DNA of 64,000 bases from Seriola aureovittata (Eukaryota > Chordata > Actinopteri > Carangiformes > Carangidae), in assembly GCF_021018895.1 (NCBI RefSeq), contig NC_079384.1, positions 14,213,140-14,277,139 of the forward strand, written 5' to 3'. Below are positions 25,322-35,639 of this stretch, piece after piece. The position numbers and the translations under genes are program-made. A model generated the notes under the pieces. The model made no database searches. It was not told where the DNA came from and saw nothing but the letters and a program-made list of their open reading frames with translations. Positions within the stretch are counted from its first letter, which is position 1; every line of letters starts with the position of its first letter.

Positions 25322-26150
25322 GCTGTTTTGTTGACAAGAGAGGAGACATAGTGTGAGTGGAAAGAAGAGACACATAAAGACAGCAGCTCATTACATCTGT
25401 TATTCAGTATCTGTAAGCACCAATCTGTTCAGCTGCAGTGAAATGCAGTGTGTTTACACAGCTTTAAAGTAACAGCTGGCTGGTGGAGAGGAAATACAAG
25501 CACAATACATTAAGTTCCTGAGCTCCTGTTGGTACAATGTGCTCCCATAGAAATCAGCAGCAACCCTGGCTGTAGTATATCATGTTGCAGCATGCTGCAA
25601 TATTATTTCCCACAGAAGTATTAGCTTCAGTTTGATCTATTGTGACCTGCTGTTAAATGCACATACTAAATAAACAACCAACCTTATATCCTGCAGCACA
25701 GAGACACTTTAAAACACTTTATCTTGACAGACTGTGACAGTGTACCCAGTCACCTCGGTCTTCTTCCGCCTCTCAGTTTCGGTTATACACGGACAGAATC
25801 GCAGCAGCTTTAGTTTAAGTCTCTTCCCAGGACAAACAAGATCAAACAGTGTAGGTCCTGGTGCTCCAACGTGTCCTGACGATCCGGGGACGTGCCTGGC
25901 AGTGACCTGTAATTCTTGTTACCGTCCACCAAAGCGACGTGAGCATTCAGCACGTATCACTATGTTCTCTGAAAGCCACGCCCCTGCCTCCTGCTGCCTT
26001 CAAAACTGTCGGAAATATAATACTTACCTGAATGGACAGTTTGTCGGATGCAAAGATTTAACTGCACTGTTAAATCAAAGTTATTTCATGAGTATTGCAA
26101 AAGTTGAGGAAACAAGTACAATAAACTTCATATATTAAGTCAAAATGACA
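25322..26150 (-). promoter_or_regulatory. eef2k: eef2k 5' UTR and probable promoter region
   Basis: An acceptor (CAACAAAACAG) at 25323 precedes the start codon by eight bases, so a non-coding first exon lies upstream. The best upstream donor is CATTCAG|GTAAGT at 26028-26027. CpG-containing sequence at 25750-25980 suggests the promoter neighbourhood. I cannot define the start site, and the exact first exon is uncertain. Confidence 0.4.
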
Positions 26151-27328
26151 TTTCAGTTTCAAGTCATTTTGTATCAAAGTCAGTACAAAAGCAACACTCT
26201 AGCCTGCTCGCAGTCTCTTTGTTAAATACATGGTTTTGGACTGAATTCAATACTAACCCTCATTCTGGTTAGCACTGTTATGAAAAGAAACAACCATGAC
26301 TTAATTTAACCCACTAAAGTCACAGATCAAGTCATCATGAGTGGGTTCACCAACATACAAAAGAAGAAGACTCTCTGAAACGTTTTTACTTAACAATGTT
26401 AACAATGTTTAAAATGTTCAAGTTCTGAAGCGGCCTGAAAATAAGTAAAAAAGTAAGTTGAAATAACTCGAAACTACCAGAACTATTTATATTGAGCTAA
26501 GGAGATTTGATTGATTCCACTGAATTCCTGAATCATGTTTTACAGTGCACGCCGTTTTAATGAATTATGTGAAGCACTTTGCCTTTGTGTATGAAATGTG
26601 AAATGACCTTCCAAAGATGTATCTAAAACAATATAAATAAATACAAACAAACATAAAATGAGAATGACACTAAACGTTTATTCTTCTAGTTTTTTAATAT
26701 TTTTGTATTAAAAATATAAACAACAACAATATCATATGAGCAAACTGGACCATGATGTTGTTTCAAAGTAGAAACGCGCGAAATGTTAGTTACGACTGAG
26801 GTGCATTTGAAAGCAGCACAGGATAAGTTATAGCCCTATCTAGCAGTACAGTTTGTACCTGGTTTACACTCAAGTATTATTTCCTGTTACCAGAGTAGTA
26901 CCTTGAAAACCCGGAGAGCTTCGACAGGAATCGCTAAATATTCGTTATATGTTAGGTACGCATTACTATTATTCATAGCAGGTTCACTAAATCGAGTCTG
27001 GTTATCAGTCTAAGAGCTAATAGCAACTAGAAAAATAAATATGATTGAGTGAATAGGAATGTAACCACAGTAGCAGTAACGTTACACTCGGTCGTACAAC
27101 GCACCAACGTTCAAATGTAACGGCTACATCTACGTCCAATTGGTAGTTACGTCAACGTTGGGCTGGTATTAATGCGATGAAATTGGTATCCTAACTTGCA
27201 TTCGTTAGCTAACCAACATTAGCTACATTGCGTCACAAAAGTGGTAAATTAATAGTTGCAAATCTATCCCATACTTTGAGTCACCTGCTGACGTATAAAT
27301 TGTCTGACTGGTGCAGCGCGTGTAACGT
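26151..27328. other. Intergenic spacer at the synteny junction
   Basis: AT-rich sequence between the eef2k 5' end and tRNA-Leu(UAG). I see no coding exon or clear transposon. The stretch marks the boundary between genes whose human counterparts lie on 16p12 and 17q25. Confidence 0.5.
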
Positions 27329-27410
27329 GGTAGCGTGGCCGAGTGGTCTAAGGCGCTGGATTTAGGCTCCAGTCATTTCGATGGCGTGGGTTCGAATCCC
27401 ACCGCTGCCA
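27329..27410 (+). tRNA. tRNA-Leu (anticodon UAG)
   Basis: An 82-nt class II tRNA with acceptor stem GGTAGCG/CGCTGCC, anticodon loop TTTAGGC (anticodon TAG), variable arm CAT-TTCG-ATG, T-loop TTCGAAT and discriminator A. Box A and box B match the pattern of the other copy. T-runs at 27417-27420 and 27423-27427 can serve as terminators. There is no intron. It differs from the AAG copy at six positions, four of them compensatory in the variable arm. It is convergent with the 3' end of tha1. Confidence 0.97.
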
Positions 27411-27803
27411 GAAACATTTTGATTTTTCCTGATTCCATCGCGAGAGCTTTACATAAAGAGAGCGAGAGAGAATGTTTTAAGGTTTTTACAAACCGTTTAT
27501 CTTATATCTATAGATAATGATACTCTGTTCAAGTTTAGAAAAAATTAACAATTAAAATCACAGCATGGGGGTTAGGTCACTCTACTATGTACGAGAAAAA
27601 TATGAAAGACACTTTGACAAGAGACAGTGGTTCATTAAATTTAATGCATGAGAATTGCAAAAAAAAAATTAAATGACGAGGGATATAAAGAGGACCACAG
27701 TCAAAAGTGACTCTGGTTGTTGTTCGTCCCATGTTTGAGGTGAAGTTAGTCTGTGTAAAATTTCTATGATCAGTCCTAGTGATTTGACTATACAGGTCAG
27801 GTT
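27411..27803 (-). other. tha1: tha1 3' UTR and spacer to the tRNA gene
   Basis: This contains the tha1 3' UTR. A variant minus-strand poly(A) signal ATTAAA (TTTAAT at 27640-27645) lies about 160 nt after the stop. No other feature is seen. Confidence 0.45.
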
Positions 27804-30800
27804 TCACTGGGCCCTGAGTTTTTCATTCAAGTACTGAGAAGCCACAAATTGCATTTTCTGAATGGCCAGCTGGGTATCTTCAGGGGATATCCCAAGATGC
27901 CACACAGCCCTTACTGAGTTTCCAAAATGAGGGTACATGAGAACTTGTATCCCTTGTCCCAATGCAGCCTCCTCTCCTTCGCAAACCTGACCCATGTGGG
28001 CACAGAACTCAGAGGGGCTCAAACCGGGTTCCTCTAGACGGAAACGCAGGATGTTTGTCTCCACGGCCGCCATGTCTACAGCAAATAGAGGAGCATCGCA
28101 GTCGAGCAGCGCTGGGCAGGAGAATAAACAAGCATGAAGAAGTCAGAAACAGGAACATAATGGCTGCCAGTTAATGATTAAATTTTCATAAACGTAAATA
28201 TGAGCTACTCACCTTGAGCAAAGGTTTTTGCATTGCGGTGATCCTCCTCCAGTCTTCTTACCATATCCAGTAAAGACAGTTTTCCAGCTGCTGCTAGTAT
28301 ACCAGCCTGCCGCATCCCCCCACCCAGGGCTTTACGGCACCGCACCGCTCTGGCTATGAAATCCTGGGGTCCAGCCAGCATGGTACCCACTGGGGCACCC
28401 AAACCCTGTTAGAAACCGCACAGTGAATTTGACTTTGCTTTTGAAAAGTTTTCTGTTTTCTGTCTGATGTTTGCCCATTTTGACTCATCACATATGTATT
28501 TTCTAAAATACGCAAAGAAATGTCTTCTACCGTCTTGTCTATTCTGGTATGCGTTTGTGTTTTTCAGTCCCACCTTGGAGAGGCACACACTGACAGTGTC
28601 TGTGTGCTGCAGTATGGTGGATGGCGGCACCCCCTGGAACACAGCAGCATTCATCACCCTGGCTCCATCCATGTGAACTGACAGACCATATCTATCTGCT
28701 AAAGCACGAACCTTGGAGATGGAAACAAACCATCCAAAAATGATCAAAGCTGTGAGAGATGCTGGATTCTCCACTCTGTTTTAATAAGGCAGGTATGACA
28801 GCTGCTTTCACATGTTGAAATGTAATTGGTTTTTCGATCAGCATGAGCTGAGCTGTAGTGTTCTCCACTATGCCCATGTTTAGAAACATAACACACACAC
28901 ACCTCCTGCAGGAAGGACAGAGGCAGCACACGTCCTCCCTGTATGTTGTGTGTGTTCTCCACACATATGAGGCGTGAGCGGGGGTAGTGGGGATCAGGGT
29001 AACCGTGGCGGATCTTTGATTCCAGCTGCTCCAAGTCAAATGTTCCATTGGGGAGGGTGGTCACAGTGGTAGCGTGGACACCAGCCAGCTGCGTCAACAC
29101 ACAAATACACACTGAGTTCCTTTAAGCAAAAACTGACCTGTAGACGAAGGCCCAACTGCAGGTGTCTGCTGCTCTGCTGCGCTCACCTGTGCGCTACCTC
29201 CCTGCTCATAGATGTGTAAATGGGACAGATCACCCACAATCATCTCATCGCCCCGCTCCCTACAGTGCACCATCACTGCAAAATGAAAAGCGTGCACATT
29301 TATGACCATTCTGACCTCATAAAAATGGATTCAAACTCTGCCAGTAAAAGCACAGCTCACCTGCGATGAGGTTACTCATGGTTCCAGTGGGGACAAACAG
29401 CGCGGCCTCCATCCCAAACATATCAGCTGCGATTTTTTGTAGCTCTGCAAGATGTTGGCAGCATTTCACAAGTAAAAGAGCAGGTGTGCATGAATTCATA
29501 TGCTGAACCAAATTACACTGACATAGTGAGCTATTCCCTGCTACTTCTCTATTCTAACCAAGCGTCTAAGGACTGAGGGAGTTGTACGTTGTACACAAAC
29601 CCAACTGTAAAACCAGTGTTTCCTCTACATTCATTAAACTATAGCTAAATCATAGCCGCCACGCCTTCAAATTTCTTTTCTTTTTTTTTCTTTTTTTTTA
29701 AATGTCGCAAATGCACCACCGCCACATCTCTCCACCTTCACAGCACAGCCTGTGTGACGATGAGCGCAACAGCGGGGGGAGGGGAGGGAGGGAGTGGGGT
29801 GGTTGGGGGATCCTGTTGGAGTTAATTACTCGCGAGAGCGCGGCCTTGAAAGTGACGTCACGTCAGGCACCAGGTGAGAGTCAGAGAAGTGTAGTCGTGA
29901 GGAATAAGGCAGCGAATTACCGGAGAAAAGGTAGACTTATTAGCCAACTCAGTGACGCTAACTTAAAAACTAAGTAAACTAATCAATAGCATTAAGCTAA
30001 TATCTACACGTCATTATGTATTAACTGCTGACTGCATTTTCAAATGAGCTTGTTCAGATACTTCTCTAAGAAGAGAAAGACAACAGATGAAGAAGACGCT
30101 AGTCAGGTAGCGTCATAAGCCTTTTACTGACTCGTAAATGATGATGGTTAGGTAAAAAATAGTATTTTAATGTTCACACTTGTAATCAGATGTGATGTGA
30201 GTGTAAACTATATAACGCTGTTAACGTGACGTTACTCACACTTTTAATGTAATCTTATTAAAGTGGAGGAGAGCAGAGCACAGCAGCGGGAGAGCTGGGT
30301 GAAGATGCAGGAGAGAGAGATGAGCCTGGGTGCAAACTTTGCCGCTGACTCTACCACCCCCCCCCCCCGAGAGCATGAGCCCCCACTGCTGAAAAAAATC
30401 CTAGAGGAAACACTGAAAACTGTATATTTGTAATTTTGAGCCATATAATTCATACTCACTTTACTATCAGCGTAGCTTTTAGGATGATGCTTTGCCCACA
30501 TAATGATTTTTTGAGAATCCTGCAGTCTGTATCACTACAACTGAAGAGTAGCCTAATGTGTATTATTTTGTAATTAAGAAGCAGTTAATAATTATTGGTT
30601 AAGTATTATTTAAGAGCTAATGCAGAGTTAATTAAGTGCAAAAAAAGGAAAAGGAATATATTTGGTTGAACAAAGTATTACAACCCGGATTCAGTAAACA
30701 GAATCAGAAAAAACATGATTGTCCATCCAAAAGCAATGGAGATTTGTCTTTGATTGATTCTGAGTAATTATCTATCAATCAATTACAATAGGGTTTCTAC

Positions 30801-31216
30801 ACCTATTTTATATTGCTTCATTCAGAGTTATGCGGGTGCTACTTTTCAACCATCCATGAATAAGTCCGTTAAGTTAGTTAAATGCAACTATAACTTTAGC
30901 GCACTATCACGGTTCGGCTCTAACCATTAACCGTTGGATCTTCTCCCATCACGTCATCTCCGACCTCGGCCTCCGCCATGGCCTGGCGCATCGCCGGCCC
31001 GGGCTTGGTCACCGTGTCGCTGCGGAGGTCCACTACCCGGACGCGGGCCGCCCCGACCGGCCCGGGGCACCTGGGCTTCCCGGCGTTGTAGTAGCCCCGC
31101 GCGGAGCTCCGTCCCAGCACAGCTGCATCTCGTTTAATTGAAGCGACGATACAAGGGTTTAACAATTTATACAAAACCCTGCAGGAAAATGTTTTCAAAG
31201 ACATGATGCTCCTCAT
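27804..31216 (-). CDS. tha1: L-threonine aldolase (spliced, complete)
   Basis: This PLP enzyme splits L-threonine/allo-threonine to glycine and acetaldehyde. Coding exons: 31216-30925, 29444-29361, 29275-29187, 29088-28903, 28711-28574, 28405-28213, 28111-27804; all phases join into 429 residues plus stop. Signatures in order: [16 protein letters not shown] near 61, GEDPTVN|ELQK across the first junction, [23 protein letters not shown] with His144, [28 protein letters not shown] with Asp232 and Arg235, and the PLP lysine Lys263 at the end of exon 5 in [23 protein letters not shown] and ETNILRF follow. The first about 50 residues are basic and almost free of acids, as in a mitochondrial presequence; ATG codons at 31216 and 31204 are both possible starts. 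The human orthologue THA1P is a pseudogene, whereas this copy looks functional. Confidence 0.93.
29614..30415 (+). mobile_element. hAT-like non-autonomous DNA transposon in tha1 intron 1
   Basis: The ends are perfect 14-bp inverted repeats, CAGTGTTTCCTCTA at 29614-29627 and TAGAGGAAACACTG at 30402-30415. They resemble hAT termini. At 30043-30105 a short plus-strand reading starts [18 protein letters not shown] and ends at CAG|GTAGCG. It looks like the first exon of a hAT/ZMYM-like transposase, and nothing follows it, so the element seems internally deleted. I could not find a clean 8-bp target duplication. It is antisense to tha1. Confidence 0.7.
30950..31110 (-). promoter_or_regulatory. tha1: CpG-rich first exon of tha1
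   Basis: GC- and CpG-dense sequence, unlike the AT-rich surroundings, overlaps coding exon 1. It is probably a small CpG island associated with the tha1 promoter. The transcription start is not visible. Confidence 0.5.
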
Positions 31217-31671
31217 TCAATCATATTCATTGGTGGTGTTTATGTACTGAACTTTGGATCGTTGCCTTGAAATCGATAATCATTGACTGCAAGGACAGTT
31301 AATGGATGACCTATCAGTTTATCAACATGCACAGATTAGTATGGGCCTCAAGGTGGTGCCATTATCTCAACAAAGCTCACTATTATACATATGAGCAAGT
31401 ATCAAAATATCCTAGTGTAAAGTTGTTATCCTGTTACTGGATACTTCATTATAACTCTTCTCATTTTAAAACTGTAGACTAACTTGTCACACAGTCCAGG
31501 GGATAATCCTCTCATTTACATATTCTGATCGATAGATGGAACAAAGTGTGACTCAACAGTCTTAATCTCATACAAATGTGTTGATAGAAATTGAACATCA
31601 TAGGCTTCACAACAATTACATTCGTAGCTAGATTATTGAACTGGATCATTTTGAAGTGTTGAGTTTGGTGT

Positions 31672-31975
31672 GTCTGCAGCTAACGATTAATTTGATTACT
31701 GATTAATCTGTAGATTATTTTCTCAATTAATAAATTCAATTACAAAACATCAGAAAACAATTAAAAATCTCATAACAATAGTTCAGACGGCAATGTCCAG
31801 AGGGCTTGTGTTGTCCAACCAGCAGTACTACGATATAAAACAGAAAAAAACAGAAAATCTGAGATATTTGTGAAGCTGGAACCATCAAACGTTTGTCGTT
31901 ACAACAGTCACAACATTAAGCAATTAACAGCATATAATGGACATTAATCAATTATGAATTATCAGTTGTATGTTC
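31672..31975. repeat. Palindromic MITE-like repeat copy
   Basis: GCAGCTAACGATTAATTTGATTACTGATTAATCTGTAGATTATTTTCTCAA-like words, split over the copy, match the family at 55813-56105. It has no coding capacity. Confidence 0.55.
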
Positions 31976-33157
31976 AGATTACTTCCATGAAACTTCCATG
32001 AAAAATGTGTAAATCACTTTTAAATACTGAACATGGACTCAGGTCAGCTTGTACTATTGCAGCAGCCCTCTGAAGTTTCTTCTTTCTGGTCAAAATATCA
32101 TCGGACACATTCCTCTACTATCTTACTATCAATTATCTTTAACCAGAATACGTCAGATGTTATGCTGAGTTCATATTTGCCCATGTAACTCTCACAATGT
32201 CCTGCATTAATCCACCCCAGTGAGCGAGGCATGCATTTGCGTAAATGTCTCTGTGCATCTGTGTGTGTCCGTCTGTTTCCATGCCAGTGTGTATGATGTG
32301 TTTACACAAGTCATGAATATGAGATTCTTCAGGGGTCACAAACCTGCTTTTGGCCTGACCTTTATCCCTGCACTGAGCTGTAAAGCTAATTCTAACTGGT
32401 GCTCACCCATCATCCACTTACTTGTTGTAGACAGCAAGAAAGGAAGTGAACATGTGCCCACCCCCACCCGACACACACATGACATGATGGAGCTATGGGC
32501 TCAGGCCCAAACTACACTGGTTATATGCAGCACTGTCTCCTTTTTTTATCAGCAATAAAGCCTCAGTTCCCTCGTGTCTCAGGAACTGAGTCAATATTTG
32601 GAGGTGAAGGCTTGTGGGAATTTATCTTCTGTGGACTGAGATTAGGCTACGAGGGAGATGCACTCATTACTAAACAACTCCCTCCCCTCTCTGACACTCA
32701 CTGTTTTTCTCTCTGACCTACAAATACTATGGCTACATTCACATCCCAGGCAGCACCCCCCCCCCCCCCCCCCCCCCCCCTACACACATTTCCCACTCAT
32801 GCATACTCATGGTGTCTTGTCAGATTTAAATCACTTGATAAAAGTCCCAGTGTGTGTTATCAGGACCGCATTGTACTGTAGTTAAAGTTGATGTTGCCAG
32901 TAACAGAGCCAGGTTTTATGAGCCATAACAAGTCGTCATTAAAAGTCATTAGCAAACATCAGCATCATAAAAAGGCCACAGTCGGTCTCGAGAGCCCCAC
33001 AAGAGCCGTGAACGGAGAGAGATAAAGATGCATCGGTAAGCAAAGAAAGAGCAGCGACGGGTAACTGCGATTAGGTGGAGAAATTGGGAGACGTCCTGAG
33101 CAAGAGTTTTTCCGGGATCACTGTTGGCACTGCGTTCTGTAACCTCACACTTTTGTC

Positions 33158-33191
<34 letters not shown>

Positions 33192-33809
33192 TGCTCTGTC
33201 TTTGCTTCTCTCGAATGCCTCCCAGCATTCCTTGCCTGCGCGTGGAGGGGAGAGTGGTGTTTTGGAGAAAATATTGAATTAGAGAAAAAGAGGCAGAGAG
33301 GGAGAAATGAAGGAGAGGGAGAAATATTGACTCCTTCTGGGAAGGAGCGAGACGGCAACGCCTTTCCAATAACCATAAACCCACTGGGCTGAAAATAGAC
33401 GGGCCGAATGAATAAACGAATGTGTTCATCCCACATGAGCTCTTCTCTTTCACAGACGGAGGGGAATGGAGGTGACCCCCCCCTTCCCTTCTTTCGCTAC
33501 CTCTCTCTCTCTCTCTCTCTCTCCTCTTTCACTGAGGCCATCATTTCTTCACTATGACGAGAGATATTAACCGGAACAAAACAGGTGTTTATGGGAAGCC
33601 TTCCCTCAAATGCGGTTTTTCATACACACACAAAGATGTAAGCACACCCCCCCACACACACACACACACACACACAGTCACACTTCCTCGTACAGTGTAA
33701 AGGTGTTGACATCAGTGCCTGTGAAAAAAGAGTAACATCTGTTTCACATTTCACACTACCCCCCCCCCCCCCCCCCCCATGTCATGGGCCATGTGGACAT
33801 GCTTTATTT

Positions 33810-33843
<34 letters not shown>

Positions 33844-33954
33844 GATGCATTGCTCTTAAGGCTTGGTGGTGCTTGGTCGGGGTCATCCTCTGTGCCCGTT
33901 ATTTCAGCTCTTTAAAGGGTCGGTTTGCCAAACGTTCACCAACCAAACATTAAC
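31976..33954. other. Intergenic spacer with homopolymers and dinucleotide tracts
   Basis: No gene is recognisable. Contents: a C25 run at 32756-32780, (TG)n at about 33160-33188, (CT)n at 33500-33522, (CA)n at 33649-33676, a C20 run at 33759-33778 and (CA)n at 33811-33833. Between these the sequence is ordinary and I see no exon-like block. Confidence 0.6.
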
Positions 33955-34685
33955 ACCCGTGTGTGGTTGTTCATCATCTCATTCCTAAACCATGGACATT
34001 AATCTGCTGCTGTAACAGCCTCCCCTATTCTGGGAAGGCTTTCCGCAAGGTTTTTGGATCCTGGCTGCAGGGATTTTCTCCCATTCATCCACAACAGCGT
34101 TAGTGAGGTCAGGCACTGATGTTGGGCGATAAGGTCTGGCTCGCAGTCGCTGCTCTAGTTCATCCCAAAGCTCTTAGATGGTGTTGAGGACACTCACGCT
34201 CTTCCACACCAAGCTGGGAAAACCTTGTCTTTATGGACCTGTCATTGTAGTAAGGCTGCAACTAATGATTGTTTTCATCAAAAAATTGTCAAAGAGCTGC
34301 AGGAGATGTCTTCAGGTGTCTTGTTTTGTTTGACCAAAAGCCCAAAACCCCCAAATTATTCATTTTATAATAATATACAACAAAGAAAAGCAGCAAATCC
34401 TCTCATTTGTGAGACCAAAATTTGGCACCGTTTCACTATTTTTGCTTGAAAAATGACTGAACAGATTCATTGTTTTGCATTGATTGTTGCAGCTCTACAC
34501 TTGCACATGTGAGCATTGTTGTGTTGAAACAGGAAAGTGCAACAAAATGAGACCACACTGTAGTCTGAAATACCCCTGTATGCTGTTGCAATAAGATTTC
34601 CCTTCATTGGAGGTAAGGGGCCAAACCCAAACCCAGACCGACAGCATGTGGACGGGGGCGTCCACATACTTTGAGCCACATAGGT
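33955..34685 (-). mobile_element. Decayed Tc1-family transposon with a nested repeat
   Basis: In reverse orientation the sequence carries Tc1-like coding remnants: TCTGGGAAGGCTTTCCGCAA, GAGGTCAGGCACTGATGTTG, CTCTAGTTCATCCCAAAGCT and ACACCAAGCTGGGAAAACC. It ends near 34685 with the remnant terminal repeat GTCCACATACTTTGAGCCACA. A second element (34253-34495) splits it. The left terminus is degenerate. No intact reading frame remains. Confidence 0.65.
34253..34495. mobile_element. MITE with GAGCTGCAAC-type ends, inserted in a Tc1 remnant
   Basis: The left end AGGCTGCAAC and right end GTTGCAGCTC are near-perfect inverted repeats, each flanked by TA. The interior includes CTAATGATTGTTTTCATC and GGAGATGTCTTCAGGTGTCTTGT, common to this family. 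It interrupts the Tc1 remnant, so it is younger. Confidence 0.6.
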
Positions 34686-35450
34686 TTGTTTTGGTTTGTA
34701 TTTGGAGGCGAACAGAATTGTGTTTATGGTCCTCTGTGCTTTGAAAAATGACATTTAAAAAGACTCAGACTGCATCACTTGTTTCCACAGAGCTTGCTGT
34801 GAATAGTTTTCATTGGAACTACTTTCTTCCAAATAAATAGTCCCGAGGAAAACCCTTGACAGTGAAGTCTGTGATTTATCGTAACCAGAAAATTGCCTGT
34901 GGGAACACACCAAGGATTTTCAAATGCTCTGAGTGCTCAAACAAAATTTAATTCACTTCTATTAATACAGAATCTCCAAACCTCTGCACATTAATCATCT
35001 GCATGCCTTGGTGCTGCAAGTGGTGAAAAAATAGTTAACTTTTTTTTTCTCTCTCTTTCTTTTGGGTGAACTGTGCCTTTAAACACTGTGGTGCAGATAG
35101 TTGTTGTGTGACAATATCAGCCAGGGTTAACCAGACCATCAAGATTACCCGCTGTCGTAATCAACTGCAACCACTATCGCCTGTGTGTACTCATTCATCT
35201 CATCCTTCATTCATCCACTCACCGACTTCTCCTCTCAGTCAGTCATTTCTCATTTTGTTCATTCAGCTGTAATTATAGACCGTGACCAGCCTGTATAAAT
35301 TCACTTCCGAGAACAGTTGCTTGCTACCTCCTTCTCTTCCATTCATTTACCAGACCTTCAGTTCACCCCTCGCAGCGATCCCGTCACCCTCCTGACCCTC
35401 TTTTCACTCCTCCTCTTCTTCATCTTCCTTTCCCACATTGCCCACTTCTC

Positions 35451-35481
<31 letters not shown>

Positions 35482-35608
35482 CCTCTCTCTGGGAAGTCAT
35501 GTGACTTCTCTGAAGCTGAGCCCTATAAACCAGCAGTACTTGGGGGGCTCTGTCTATACAGCGCTCTGATTGGCTCTCAAATTCAGATGCTGTTCACTGC
35601 TGGGTGCG

Positions 35609-35639
<31 letters not shown>

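Noticed and set aside
25734..26138. A 134-codon plus-strand open frame upstream of eef2k
   Set aside because: No recognisable family and no splice signals. It lies in the CpG-containing eef2k promoter side, where long frames arise easily. A divergent non-coding transcript is possible but unsupported.
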